Shown one piece after another: positions 12,682-24,891 of a stretch of 64,000 nt of DNA (its first letter is position 1; each line of letters starts with the position of its first letter). Location: the NCBI GenBank assembly GCA_963691655.1, contig OY829329.1:69146822-69210821 (forward strand), in the 5' to 3' direction. The position numbers and the translations under genes are program-made. The notes below the pieces were generated by a model. That model worked only from the letters and a program-made list of their open reading frames with translations, made no database searches and was not told the origin of the DNA. The DNA comes from Toxonevra muliebris (Eukaryota > Arthropoda > Insecta > Diptera > Pallopteridae).

Positions 12682-13380
12682 AGTTAAAAATGCGAGAAAA
12701 GATGGCGCTGGTGCCTTTCTACATTAAACGAAAAGTACGTGAGCAACAAAAAACCCGAAATTCATTTGTGATCCATCGAGAGTAGAAACAAACGAGAAAA
12801 AAGAGACACCGATTTACCACCACTAGTTCATACTCCTCGCACTGAGATTTAAACCAGGTGAAAAGTGTGACGGGGTTAAAATGCAGACATGAAGATGACT
12901 AATATATAGGGTATTCAAAAGGTATCTTATTTGACGTCGTATTTTCTTCTTTGTATTAAGTTTCCACATTTCCTATACAAAATTATACGACAGTTTACGA
13001 AACTTATCCTAATTATTATCTAACATATTTTGCAATAAATAAAAAAATTTCTTAAAAATTTTTGAAGACACTTTAGTCATGTGTACATGCATAGAATCGA
13101 TGCATCGTTGAAATTGAAGTAAAGCATAGAGTGGTGGGGAGTGAAACGAAGAAAACAGCCGAATTTTACTTTTGGATGTGCATACATACATATGTAAATA
13201 AACAAAAGAGTGAGTAAACAAACAAAGTCAATTCTAGCAAGAACAAAATGCCCACCAGCACACTCTCTCCCTCTCACTCATATTTATGTATTTGCTCTAA
13301 AAGAATTTCTTGTAAAAACAAAACGACTAAAAATAACAGTAAATTCTTTTGAAGTCAGTCACTCGCTCATATGAGATGAG
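12682..13380. other. Spacer with decayed family B flank
   Basis: 12960-13010 (ATACAAAATTATACGACAG, TTTACGA) recurs at 51586-51630. 13060-13370, read on the minus strand, matches the long flank of family B (TTCGTTTCA, AAAGTAAAATTCGGCTG, AACAAAGTCAATTCTAGC). No gene. Confidence 0.55.
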
Positions 13381-13703
13381 ATTGAGAGAGCCGGCGTCGC
13401 GACTGCTCTGCTTGTATTCCATGGACCCGATTCGCATACAAAAAATGTATTCATATGAAAAATGGCCGATCACGATGTCGGCTCTCTCAGTATCGGTTCA
13501 TGTACTGTTTCTCGCATATTTAAAACAAACTGAAAGAATTTTTTATTGCAAAAACAAAACTACTAATAATAACAGTAAATTAAACTAAAGTCATTCACTC
13601 GCTAATTTAAAATGAGATTGAGAGAGCCGACATCTTCGCTTGTATTGCACTAAAAATGTATTCATATGAAAAAAATCCGATCACGATGTCTCGGCTCTCT
13701 CAG
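13381..13703 (-). repeat. Two adjacent family B copies
   Basis: 13381-13490 and 13617-13703, both inverted relative to 6337. Each starts ATTGAGAGAGCCG or GAGAGAGCCGACATC and ends CGATGTCGGCTCTCTCAGTA or CTCGGCTCTCTCAGTATC. They are separated by the shared flank (AACTAATAATAACAGTAAA), so this is a partial tandem duplication of a B unit. Confidence 0.75.
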
Positions 13704-13799
13704 TATCGGTTGGTGCAGTCTATGAAACAAACTAAAATAATAGAGAAGCAACAACCAAATGAGGAACAATAAAAGTGCGGTATTTACCAGAAATCTATA

Positions 13800-14270
13800 G
13801 AAAATTGAATTAAAAGAATCTATACATTTATTATTATAACTAAATCCTTATTCCAGAAGAACCAGAAGTGCTACACTATTATATTCTATATAAATTTAAG
13901 GAGCTTGACGAGTAAGAAAGTTAAAAATCACCAAATTTGCGTCGGATTTTTTTTTTAAATTCGCTCATTGAACAAAGCATTGCATTCGTCGTTGTAAAAA
14001 TTATTGCTTAAGTAATAAATAAAAGAGAGAGAAGGCATAAATAACGGCATCTCTCAGCATTATCTAATGAATTATCTGCATACACAAATAACAAAATAAA
14101 CACCAGCGAGTAGTTTGGTTCTCTTTTGATATTTGTTTTTTTTTTTTTTTGTCATAAAGAGAATATTATTGAGGGTTAACGATAAATTTACAAACACCTA
14201 CTTGGTTTTGCTTTTGTTTTCATAAAGAGATTTCATTGAACGTAGATAATAAATGAGGGGTAAATATGCA
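13800..14270 (-). repeat. Family H element, inverted copy
   Basis: Read on the minus strand it matches 52188-52530 over several hundred bases: AAATATCAAAAGAGAACCAA, CTGCATACACAAATA region, GCATCTCTCAGCATTATCTA, GTAGCACTTCTGG. GGTTAACG near 14174 corresponds to the terminal inverted repeat of the 52 kb copy; a second GAGGGGTAAA near 14257 suggests a small end duplication. Confidence 0.6.
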
Positions 14271-15205
14271 CATATAATTTGCTATTGTTAAAGAAAACTT
14301 TTCACCAGAGTTATTAAAAATATGGAAGATAATTTACACAAAAAAAAAAAAAAAATAAAAAAATAGCCTTATCGACTATGTTTATTTCATATTTTAGGTA
14401 TCATAAGCCAATTGTGTAGTTCCTCGAAATTAAAACCAGAAATTCTGAACATTGATACCTAAAATTTTTAATTATATGTACGAATTCAAATTTGGCGTAC
14501 ATATTTTGTTTACAATTTGCAATAATACAAAAGGAACTTTCTTTTAAAGTAAATTAATCCAGGGCTGTTTTTAAAATTAAAAAGAAAACATACTTAATTT
14601 CACTTTTACCATGTGTCCCATGGTACATTCAGTTTTTTCCCCCCTTTCCTCATTTTGCTCTTTAAATATTTCGAAAAAAAATTTTATTTAATTTCCCTCT
14701 TGCTAGAGTTTTTCCTTCTTTAAAAATTATTTTTCTATCGATTGTTTTAAATTTAATGTTGATCTTAAAATTCTTCTTCATCACTTTTTTTTTTTTTTTT
14801 TTTTTTGCCTGCATCAATGTTAAGCATGACATTGAAAATGTAATTTTCCTTAGTTTTAGAAAAACTAGTTAAAAGTTTGTTGAATATTTGTATACTTTGT
14901 TTGAACAATACTACTGAATCATATACTGAATACTTGTGAAATTCTATGAATGAATAAGTTTTTTCTTCTTATTTTTAATACTGACATTTTTTTTCATTCA
15001 ACACAAAAGTAAAAGAAAAAAAAAAAATAAACTTTCTTTTTTCATTTCATTACATGTGGAAAATCAATGATAAAATTTGAAGAAGGTTTACTTCAATGTA
15101 TATATGTATTTCTACACATGTATTTATACTTAAGAAGAAAACAAAACTTTTTCTTTAGTTACAAACATATGCATAAAGCGAATGTGACACATTCTTTTTT
15201 AACTT
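14271..15205. other. AT-rich spacer, long A/T runs
   Basis: Poly-A at 14338-14356 and poly-T at 14785-14806. No gene or repeat family recognised. Confidence 0.55.
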
Positions 15206-15525
15206 TATATGAGAGGCTGAGAGGAAAACTGGTATAACTTCTACGTTCAGAAAAAAGTAGAATAATTTTACTTAAGAGTAAAAGCAAAACGAAATATGTT
15301 CAGAGCAAAAGTGAAACGAAATATGTTCAGAGCGAAAACGGAATAAAAAACTATGCTGTTCTTGCTCTGAAAGAATTGTTATACCAGTTTTGCTCGTACT
15401 TTTAAGGCGTTTCATTTTCACTCTAAACCGTTTTACTTATGCCATTCTTGCACTGACATACTAAATTATTTCACTTTTGCGCTTATATAAATTTTAGCCC
15501 GCTTTTCCTCTCAGCCTGTCATATT
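15206..15525. mobile_element. Family K MITE
   Basis: 320 bp with about 22 bp inverted ends, TATATGAGAGGCTGAGAGGA on the left and TCCTCTCAGCCTGTCATAT on the right. It contains two direct copies of an AAACGAAATATGTTCAGAGC unit at about 15289-15345. A lone end of the same type occurs near 44798-44816. Confidence 0.65.
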
Positions 15526-17074
15526 GCCCTACTCTTGTGTATATTTTATATTAGTTTTTTATAAGTGCCTCTCTCTCTCTCTCTCTGTCTCTCTTTTTTT
15601 TTTTGTTTGCCATTAGTGTTTTGTGTATTTTTTTTTCCACAGAAACAAAATACATTTCTTTTTTCATCGTTTCGTTAATTATTTCCACATATTTTTTTAA
15701 ATCATTAATAACAAAAGTTTTTAATATTAGCATTCTAAATCTTATCCTACGTAATTTTTAATGTACTTAACTTTAATCTTGTCATGATATAATGTTCTCT
15801 TTTTCGTTTTCTTGTTAATTTTTGTTTTTGTATTTTTCATCAAGACACTTCAGGTATAGCATTACAAAATTTTGTCTCTAATTGTGGGTGAAGTGTTGTA
15901 AATTGTATATAAAATATTCAAATATTTCAAAAGAAATAGAATTACTTACTTACGTTTCTTTTTTCTCGTTTTCGTCACAGAAATTCTTCTTAAAATGTTG
16001 TGCGTCAATTTAGCAAAATCCTCTTAACTGTTTAGTATATATAAGCACTAACGGAACAGTGGAAGTGGAGAGGGGATATTTATTCGTCCCAATGATTAAA
16101 ATCTATGAGTGGGATGTATGGGTTAACCCCAAGCAACCCTCTAAGATACGCTAGTGTATACAAATATATGCGTACATATATATCTATGTATAGTATGCCT
16201 TTGTGCAAAAAGCATAAATAAATAGGTAAGCAAATATGAATGAATGTTAAGTTCAGTCATGTCTGAATATGTAATAGCAAATAAAGATTTGATTTCATAT
16301 TTGTACTTACTTTTTGTAGCATAAAAATTATTCAGTAGTATTAGTTCAAAGTTCATAACTTAAAGTAAATTCGACGAAAAACGTAAGAAAGTAAGAAAAT
16401 CCACAAATAGCTACATCCCTCGTTAGAAAGACTATGAAATTAATGGTTTTTGAAGTCATCTCTCAATAGGGCAATGCAAATAAGCTGGTACTGGGATCGA
16501 AAAAAAAAAACAAAAACTCTACATGAAAGAAGTTTAAAAAAAATCTTTCTTTATTCCATCATCTATGTAGGCAATCTCTAGCCGAAATAATACTGAAAAA
16601 AAAAGAAATACAAAAAATTGAGTTTATGGCCTTTCGCGGTAAAGCAACAATGCTTGGTGGCGAAATACTCCCAAAGAAAAATAAAATAAAAAAACAAAAT
16701 AGTGAGTATTCCTCAAAAGAGCAATGATTTCAATACTCTATCCCAGTGTTTACACCAGACAGTTTTGCCGAGATAATAGCAATACATTCACACTTTTTCA
16801 CTAATACACCCACACAAAGACAATTGTTTTTGCCTCTGTCTTTGATTTTCCGTAGACAATAATTTGAAGTTTCAGTCGATTGAGAGAGAAAACACAAAAC
16901 AACGTAGAGTGGAGCGAGCAAATTGTAAGAAGTGAAGTGTCTGACATTTTTTTTAGAAATGAATTCTCCTAACAATTGTCTAGACGCCTACGTCACATAA
17001 ACAATTTTTCAACTTTTTAACAGCTAATACGTATTCCCAACTGTCTTCAGAGAACTGTCTGATGTAAACGCAGA
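15526..17074. other. Intergenic DNA, no gene supported
   Basis: CT run at 15571-15590 and long T and A tracts. The stretch 16030-16140 has a more balanced composition but no open frame or motif. The frame at 16730-16975 on the minus strand has no recognisable domain. Confidence 0.5.
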
Positions 17075-17190
17075 GTAAAACATCGTCGGCTAAAGCCTTG
17101 CACGCAGGCAAATGAGCGTAAGATATTTCACACGTACAGAGCTCATTGCCATAGAAAGAGTGCACAATCGATCATTGTGTATGTATAGGT
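17075..17190 (-). repeat. Family E fragment
   Basis: On the minus strand it begins GGCCACCTATACATACACAA and continues GCTCTGTACGTGTGAAATAT, CTTACGCTCATTTGCCTGCG, matching the first 110 bases of the 22888 and 41877 copies. Confidence 0.75.
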
Positions 17191-17483
17191 GGCCACCGCT
17201 GCTCAAAAAAACGAGACTTTGATAAATTCGTTCTCTTTTCAAACCTGAGAAACAACAATAACATATATGTATATTCGTCTAACGAATAACAACAAAACAA
17301 AAAGTGTGAACTTTTACCAATACAATGTAACTAATAATAACAGTAAATTTCTCTTAATGCCGGCAACTCGGCATGTTGAGATTTTTTTCAAGTGCTCATT
17401 TTAAAAATCAAGAGAGAGAGAGAGAGACTGAGAGAGAGTACTGTTCGTATTCGTCGTACTCATGGAGCAATATGGTTCATAGA

Positions 17484-17789
17484 CATTGACGACAGCAGCT
17501 ACACGAACACACGACTACGAAATTCTGTAGGCTATAACTGTCGCCGTGTAGTCAGCTACTAAACACAATGGAAGCGGCACCACCTGCAGCAAACACAGCC
17601 AAAACAACAAAAGCAAACTCTCTTCTCTCTCTGTCGCTTGAAAAATTAGAAATAGATTTAAAATTGACTACAGCCACAAATGTGGTCGGTGGTCATGTGG
17701 TCGTGCTGTCGCCAAAATAATCGTCTCCCTAAGAGCATGTTGTTTTTATAATTAGAGAGATGTAGTTGTGTAGCTGCCGTCGTCAATGT
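17484..17789. mobile_element. MITE with 21 bp inverted ends
   Basis: Ends CATTGACGACAGCAGCTACA(C) at 17484 and (G)TGTAGCTGCCGTCGTCAATG to 17789, one mismatch. About 306 bp, relatively GC-rich inside (CACCTGCAGCAAACACAGCC). Further pairing inside: CGCCGTGTAGTCAGC. No transposase. Confidence 0.7.
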
Positions 17790-18179
17790 GTGTGTATGTG
17801 TATGGTGCAATAGAGTGCAATCCATTGCTCGCTTTGGAGCGCTTGATGATTACTCATACGAGTATTCTCAGTTCAACTGTGTGCTTTTAACACAATAAAA
17901 ATAGAGTAGACCTCTCTTTATAGAAGTGTTTGTGTATATGCATGTGAGTGTAAATCAAGAGACTGTAGGTAAGCAAAAGCAATGCAGGTGCAGAGAGAAG
18001 GTAGAAAGAAAGGGCAGGGTATAAAAGAGATGCCGAGTGAACTTGCTTCGTTACATAGATTCTTTTTTCTCATTTCGTTCGTGAGTGATGTTAGTTAAGT
18101 GCTAGTGAGTTTTCTACTGAGTGCTAGTTCAATTTAAATAGTACAACAACAACAAACAAAACAACAAAAACTCTGTGTG
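17790..18179 (+). other. Unassigned stretch with promoter-like sequence
   Basis: Contains TG-rich sequence, TTTTAACACAATAAAAATAG, then a TATA-type promoter candidate and an A/C-rich leader-like stretch (ACAACAACAACAAACAAAAC). No long open frame follows; the first ATG after the TATA motif opens only a few codons. Confidence 0.35.
18020..18027 (+). promoter_or_regulatory. Candidate TATA box
   Basis: TATAAAAG in a GC-richer context (GGGCAGGGTATAAAAGAGA), the strongest TATA context noticed. It would place a start near 18050. It lies 160 bp before the family I leader at 18180, so it might drive that repeat or a non-coding RNA. No coding sequence supports it. Confidence 0.3.
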
Positions 18180-19060
18180 TGTGACATTACATAGGGCGGA
18201 AATTAATAGTTTTTACATTAAATGTTCAATTTACTCAATTTCTTTTATTTAATCAATTACATTTAAATTTTTCTTTTATTTAATAAGTTATATGACGTAG
18301 AGAAGTGAAAGAGACAGAGAACTTTGATCTTGTGAGAGATGAAGGCGGAGTGACAACATAGAAAATTGAGATTTACGTGTTTATAATACATAAGACAATT
18401 CCATTTAATTAAAGTTGCAAAAGTTTTTATTCGGTGATCTTGTGTTTAATATTTTCTTCCAATTCGGCTATACTAAATTCTAATAAACACAAAATTCAAT
18501 ATGTTATTTAAATTTGAATTCGTAGATTTGTCACTCATGGCATGATCGTCAGCCATATTTTGTTTTTAGATATAAATTTTCATTAACCAATCATTGATCA
18601 AGTACTATTTTTATACAATTTTCTATTTCTTTAATATTACACACAGATATGTAAACAGCAAAATACACCTCATCTGTTCTTTGTTCCCCTCCCCCTCCAA
18701 AATAACGTTTAACCAAGAAAAAAAAGAGAGGTAAGAGAAATCGTCGTTGTGTACTCCCAGCCGAGCAACCAAAAGCAAAAAAAAAAGTTTAGATGTACTT
18801 ACATGAGAGAGTATTAGTTGAAAAAGAAGAGAGAAAGAGAACAAAAAAGCCAAAGTAAGTTTGTTTTCTTTGATATTGTTCTCCGGATTGTGTTTTTTTT
18901 TGGAGAGACAATTACAAGCAAAATGCAATTGTACTTAAATGAGGGAGTATTAGTTAAAAAAGAAGAGAACAAGAGAGTGAAAGAGCAAGTTCGTTTTCTT
19001 TGATGTTGTTCTCCCGATTGTGTGCTTACACGAAGGAGGGGGGACAAAAAAGCGAAAATA
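18180..19060 (+). repeat. Family I element with two units
   Basis: Leader 18180-18330 matches 7725-7890. 18650-18790 matches the far end of the 10903-11600 copy. Two units at about 18795-19015 carry GAGAGAGTATTAGTTG, CTTTGATATTGTTCTCCGGA and GGAGAGACAATTACAAGCA. It ends CGAAGGAGGGGGGACAAAA. Frames at 18623-19144 on both strands are repeat shadows. Confidence 0.7.
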
Positions 19061-20383
19061 AACAGGTACTCGTAATATGTAGCTGAAACTTTTCGCATCA
19101 TAATCATTTAATATTTGGAATGATGATTGTAGTGCGCATTGCATACTTAGCTATTTTCATTTCGAGTTTTCATTTTGAGAATATTCAAGTAGAAATTTTT
19201 AGAAATATTTACATATGCATATGTATAAAGTTTTCATTGAAATTTTGTGTGTGTGTGTGTGTGTGTGTGAAAAGATATTAATATTGCTGAAACATAAAAT
19301 TAAATTTCAATTGGCAATTAAATGCAAATTTCAGACTAGACTAGAATCTGTTTAATTGAAGTAAAAATGTAAATAAACTTTAAACTTTTATAATTTTGTA
19401 ATCAATTTTAATTAATTTATAAATTCCAAAGCAAATTTCTATTTCTAATATAACAAAAAACTTCAATTTCAAACTTTTATTTTGGCCAATAAAGTTTTAT
19501 AAATGTTTGTGTCCTGATTGCCATGTGTGAGAAGCAGCAGCAACAGAACAATTTAAACTTTGATTGCTCATATAAAAGGTAGCAGCTTCAAAGTGCACAT
19601 AAATTCTGAAACGTTAATATATATATATTTTTTTTTGTGTTCTAAAATTCTAAAAAAAAGAAATTTTGTTGCTGCACGAAGTTAATAAATATTATGTTGG
19701 TTGTTTTTTTTGTTTTTTTTTGTTGTTAAAGCAAAATTTGCTTCGTCCTTGTGAAATTGCATTAAATTTCCTGGAAAAAAATAAAAACCAAATTGTTTAT
19801 ATGTAAGTGTTTGTGTATGTCCGCGTGTGTGTGTGTTTGTTTTGTGTCAGTATATAATTTTGAAAGCTTAAGCTTTGAAGCGCGTCAAATTACGTACATA
19901 TGACATGGATACCTTTTCATGGACGACAACGTCGTATTAAAAGCGCATATATGTGCGTTTGTGTGTGTGTGTGTGTATGTGCCTTTGTCTTTGTTTATTT
20001 TCGCACCGGTTTATGCTTTCGACCTGCTGCTACTGCTGTTCCTGTTGCTGTTACTTGTCTGCCAGCCTGCCTGTCTGTCTGTCTGCTTTCCAAATGCTGT
20101 GACGTGCGGATTTTCACTCACTAACACAAACATAAAATGTAATAAAGTGTTTTCTTAACTGTAGGCAAATGAAAACAACTTTATGTTTACTTCAAGGTAT
20201 ATAAGAGAACACTAACGCACATGCATGCGTGTATATATACGCTTACAGGTCATATATATATGAATATATGGAATAGCAATGTTCACTACATTCATTTACG
20301 TAATCAACGACCACGAAATACCTGAAAATGGTTGTTAAACAGTCTAGACCGATTTTATTATATAATAATGATGTGCAAATAAT
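19061..20383. other. AT-rich spacer with microsatellites
   Basis: GT run at 19247-19268, TG tracts at 19822-19840 and 19958-19976, a TGCC/TGTC run at 20061-20083, and TATATA near 20255-20270. No gene. Confidence 0.55.
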
Positions 20384-20410
20384 GAGAGTGATCGAAATTC
20401 GATCACTCTC
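20384..20410. repeat. Perfect 27 bp palindrome
   Basis: GAGAGTGATCGAA, one central A, then the exact complement. It lies just upstream of the family J leader and holds GATCGA half-sites. Could be a protein-binding site or an insertion footprint. Confidence 0.6.
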
Positions 20411-20524
20411 TAGAGATAAAAATAAGATTGGGAGCACATTTTGACCGCACACTTTTACATTCACAACAAAAAAAAATATTCTATTGCAAGCTCGTGGTGA
20501 AACGAAAAGAAAAATGAAATACTT

Positions 20525-21080
20525 TGTTCGTATGATCGCTTGAAAGAGAGAGGGCACATTTACATTCACAATATTCCACTTCCCGCGTGTTATATTACCA
20601 ACAATTCTGTTCTCTTTGAGTGTTGCATAAAAAAACTACTCCACTGTTAAACGGTTCTGTACTGTTAAACGGCTTTGAATGTTGAATGAGGAAACTTCTC
20701 TACTGTTGAACGATTCTGTACTGTTAAACGACTCTATACTGTTAAATTCTCTACTGTTAAACAATTACGTATAGGTAAACGGTTCGCTACTGTTTGCTCT
20801 CTACTGCTTTACTGTTATACAATCCTGTACTGTTAAACGATTCTGAATGTTAAATGAGAAACTTCTCTAGTGTTAAGCAATTATGTACTGTTAAACAATT
20901 CTCTACTGTTAAACAATTCTGTACTGTTAAACAATTCTGTACTGTTAAACAATTCTGTACTGTTAAACAATTCTGTACTGTTAAACGACTTTGAATGTAA
21001 AATGGAAAAACTACTCTACTGTTAAAAAATTCTGTACTGTTTAAATGCTAAAATGCAAAAACTACTCTACTGTTATTGTT
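20525..21080 (+). repeat. Family J element: leader plus 18 bp tandem array
   Basis: Leader 20525-20625 (GCACATTTACATTCACAATA, CTTCCCGCGTGTTATATTAC, CAACAATTCTGT) matches 63494-63565. The array at about 20635-21080 has monomers of the form ACAATTCTGTACTGTTAA; five are nearly identical at 20885-20985. Interspersed longer variants contain GAATGTTAAATGAGAAACTT. Non-coding. Confidence 0.85.
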
Positions 21081-22887
21081 GTTGTGTTGTACTTCTGGCA
21101 TAGAAATCTATAGAATTTAGAACTAGGTCAACTTGGCAAGCGATCAATTTGATCAAAAGCTAAAAGTACAAATAAGTAATTTAGTGTTATATACCATTTG
21201 CCACATTCTCACACACACATACACACACAGCTACAGTCTTCCTTCACCACATTTCTTTGCAACTTTGAATACTATGAAAGAAAGACGAGTGAGTAGCTAT
21301 ACATAGTTAACAGTTAGCGCGATTAGCTATAAGAGCCTATTTTTCTATTTAGCTGCGCGCTCGTTTGCTTCAACCTCACCTTCCCCCACTGTTTCTTTTG
21401 CCATTTAAACGTCAAGAAAATTAAACACAAAAAAAAAAAAAAACGGAAGAAAAAGTAATTTTGCAATCTTCTCTGTTTGTTTCGGTTATGCTATTTCCTG
21501 TTTTGCATCCATGGTTGTGTGTATGTGTGTGTGTGTATGAATTAATGTTTTCTGTTGTGGCACATAAACACTCACACATATGTATACCTATATGTTTCTG
21601 TGTATATATGTATGTAGAGGTGAATAACTTTTTCGATTAAAAGCAAGTTACAATATTTTCACAGCTATGCATTTACAGCGTGTAGAACAGTAAGCAGCAG
21701 CCAGACACCCCGCCAGCTTAGCAGCAGCGTCATTCTGGTCGTTCTATTTTTGTGCGCCACCAACCAACGAGAGCGAGAGACCGAACGGCTTTTGAAATGT
21801 TTTTCCGCTTCCGTAGTTTTATCATTTCCCGGCACGGTGTTTGTGGGTTTGCTATGTGTATGTTTGTGTGGCATTGCGTTGCGTTACGTTTAATGTCGCT
21901 GTGTGTGTGTGTGTGCTTGTATGTGTGGTTATGTTATGTATAGATTTTCGTTGTAAGTTTTGTTTGTTTGCCTATCTATGTATGTGGCTTCATTTACGTG
22001 TCGGTTTATCGGTGCGGATATGTATGTGTGTGTGTGTGTGTTTGTGCACACCAACATACGTTTATATTTTTGCTCGCAAATCTTTACTATGAAAATATTT
22101 ACTAAATGGTTTTTTTCGCAACTTTTTTTTCTTTTTGCTGTTTCTTTTTTTTTTCTCTCTCTTTCGCTGAAATATTCGAGACATAAATCTTTCTTATTTT
22201 TTCGGGTCTGCTTCTTCGTGGTCTTAGAATGACAAGACTTCCAAAAGTAATTTATTGATTTTCATATACGTTTTTGGATTTTTTTTGCTTTGTTTTTGAT
22301 TAGTGTATTGCTACTTGCTTTTAGCACGTAAAGGTGTTTATTTGAAGCCTCTTCAGTTACTGTATATATTTTTTTGGTTTTGTTGTAGATAAATGTATAT
22401 CATCCCAAGTTATAAAAATGTTTTTTAAATTTATTTAATAAAAATATGTTAAATTTTGATGAGAAATCATAAAATTTTCTATGATTACCTCAAAAGAAAA
22501 ATTGTAAAATTGTAAAAAAAAAATTCCAGTCATAGGTATTTGTTTTATGAGTTTGTTGAGTTTATGTATATTTGTAAATATTCGATACTTTTTTTTTATA
22601 TTAAAATGAAATACCGATGAAGGTGCTCTTCCAATTGATGGGGTCATTTGAATACTGTAAAAGTTTAATATGACTTGAATTTTTATAGCATTTCATGTTG
22701 TTTATGTTTATATAGCTTTAAAGTATTTACATGCTTTTCTTTTTAGTTGGCTACTTTTACTTGAAAATGGTGGTGGCTGTTTTATTTAGAATATACCAGA
22801 GTGCAGTCGAAACTCGCTATAAAAATGTAATAAGTAAAGACGCAAACCGTTTAGTTTTTTAATTCGTTACTTTACGAGTTGATATGT
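21081..22887. other. Intergenic DNA with TG-rich frames, no gene supported
   Basis: Holds CA tracts at 21211-21227, TG tracts at 21519-21535, 21899-21915 and 22026-22040, and poly-T runs. Overlapping frames at 21752-22232 are made of translated TG and T-runs. No splice-bounded conserved peptide seen. Confidence 0.5.
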
Positions 22888-23412
22888 TGTGAGAGCGTGG
22901 CCACCTATACATACACAATAATCGATTGAGCTCTGTACGTGTGAAATTTCTTACGCTCACTTGCCTGCGTGCAAATCTTTGACCTACGTTGGTGTAGAGC
23001 AATCGAAATTCGCTCTTACTCTCTTGAGTGGTCTTTCATGTGAGCTTTTCATTTTAGAAACTAGTGAGACTTACACTCTCTCTTTCTCTCTCTCCCTCTC
23101 TCTCTCTCAACATTTCTTTACTCAAATATTTGACTCGCTCGTTTGTTGGTAAGTTGAGTCTTTCCAAAGAGCACTCGTCGAATTGATGTTTTTGTTGCAT
23201 TTTCATCTCTTTGAGTTTCTTTTCATTTGATGCGAAAGTTGAGTCGCTCATTTTGCTGAGTTTGCACAATGATGATTAAACATTTACAACACATTTTTTT
23301 GACACTAAAACAAACGTTCAAATCAAATTTTTTTTATAAGAATAAAAAAAAATTAATTTTCATTAAAAAGGATAACTAAAAAATCTTCATTTAATTTATT
23401 TAAAAAAAACCG
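22888..23412 (+). repeat. Family E element, long copy
   Basis: Starts GTGGCCACCTATACATACAC and continues AATCGATTGAG, GTACGTGTGAAATTTCTTAC, TCATGTGAGC, GACTCGCTCGTTTGTTGGT and a TTGAGTCGCTCATTTTGCTG-type segment, ending near ATCTTCATTTAATTTATTTA. Parallel to 41877-42456 over its whole length, with an added CT microsatellite at 23077-23109. Confidence 0.8.
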
Positions 23413-23450
23413 CTCTTTAACTCAGTTTTTTAAAGAACGCTGAATATTAG

Positions 23451-23567
23451 GCCTGGTTTTCACTATGTCAAATTCAATCAAATTTACACACATGTTGCCA
23501 AATTTCATATGGTAAATTCTCTCTTTATCTCTCTTTGACAAAAAATATGACATAATGAAAACCAAGC
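23451..23567. mobile_element. Family C MITE, copy 2
   Basis: Left end GCCTGGTTTTCACTATGTCA, right end TGACATAATGAAAACCAAGC-like. Interior has ATGTTGCCAAATTTC and a CTCTCTTTATCTCTCTTTGA stretch. Confidence 0.85.
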
Positions 23568-23572
23568 ATTAG

Positions 23573-23928
23573 GTCCGTCGCACGTTTCAGCGAAAATGTG
23601 AAAAGAAAGCAAACGAGATTTCATCTCTGAGTTGTAAGTAATGGAACACTGCATATATACTGCAGCGAGAAGTGTGTAAATGAGTTTTTTTCTGTTTGAC
23701 GAGAACGTGCTCCGCGAACTGGTTGACACATTATAAATCTCGACGAGTTCAACTACTTCGTTCACTCATACATGCTTAATTGCACATACATACACTAAGA
23801 AATTAAAATACGAAAACTCTCTCTCTCTCTCACTCTCTGACATTTTCGCATAAATTTGCAGCTACGGCGAAATGCTTCATTTCATTTTACAACAACAACA
23901 AATTATTCTCACTCGTCTTTGCTGAATA
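23573..23928 (-). repeat. Family F element, inverted copy
   Basis: On the minus strand it parallels 26495-26893: AATAATTTGTTGTTGTTGTA, GAAGCATTTCGCCGTAGCTG, AATGTCAGAGAG, ATGAGTGAACGAAGTAGTTG, and the closing CACATTTTCGCTGAAACGTG. The end at 23581 and the copies at 26495 and 58985 share TTTCAGCGAAAATGTG-type termini. Confidence 0.8.
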
Positions 23929-24079
23929 ATGTGACGAGACTGAAAAAGAAAGGATTCGTTCAGTTCACTCAAAACAGTTAACGAAAGAGCGCTCATTATT
24001 TTTTTTATTTAAAAATGACGAACAAAATAAGTTGCTCTTTGAGTGAGTAATATTGCGAAAAAGGAGGAGTGTTATATTT

Positions 24080-24480
24080 CTTCTCAATAGCGAGTGTTTT
24101 TAGTGCAAATACATAAATAAATATGAGAGAGAGAGAGTGCTGTTTGTATTGTTCTTGTAAGAGAGCCGACATCGTGATCGGTTTTTCTCATACGAATAAC
24201 ATTTTTATATGAGTATCGGTCGCAGGCAATACAAGCAGAGACATCGGCTCTCGCAATCTCATCTCAAATTAGCGAATGATTGAGTTCAGAGGGTTTTACT
24301 GTTATTGTTATTCTTGTTGTTTTTGCAATAAATTATTTTAGTGCAAATGCATATCGACATAAATAAAAAAGAATAAGAAAAAGATAGAGCGCTGTACGTT
24401 TTGTTCTTGCAAAAATTGACTTTATTTGTTTTTACTCGCTCTTTTATTTATATACATATCGCTTATTTGCTAAAAGACTG
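24080..24480 (+). repeat. Family B element with long flanks
   Basis: The core 24161-24255 runs from GAGAGCCGACATCGTGATCG to ACATCGGCTCTC. On both sides is the same flank, GTGCAAATACATAAATAAAT plus GAGAGAG plus GTGCTGTTTGTATTGTTCTT on the left and a diverged repeat of it (24325-24420) on the right. So the B core sits within or between two direct copies of a flank unit. Confidence 0.75.
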
Positions 24481-24799
24481 TCATAACTCAAAAAACGTGA
24501 TTTTGTTGAAAACGCACTTAAAGTTTTCAATTGACTCGCACTTTGCAAGGAAAAAGAAGAAATCTTATAATTCTCACGCGCAGAGTATACAAGATTTTAA
24601 TATGAAATTTTTACACAATATGAAATGTGGCATAATGCATATTTCTGCATCATTAACTCAAAAATCGTTTTTTTTTACTTATGACAGTTTTTTAGTAAGT
24701 GAGTGATATGCACATTTAAAAGTATATTTCTTCTATTTCTCTCCTCAGAACTCTCTATATTATATCAATTTTAATGTTAAATCAGCCCTATTCATCAGT

Positions 24800-24891
24800 C
24801 ACTATGTCATATTCCATGTCAAAGAGGGAGAATGTCCCATATGAAATTTTCTGGCAAATTTAATTGAATTTGACATAGTAAAAACCAAACA
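24800..24891. mobile_element. Family C MITE, truncated copy 3
   Basis: Left end begins at CACTATGTCATATTCCATGT, missing the CCTGGTTTT part. Right end GAATTTGACATAGTAAAAAC then CAAACAATAG. Confidence 0.75.
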
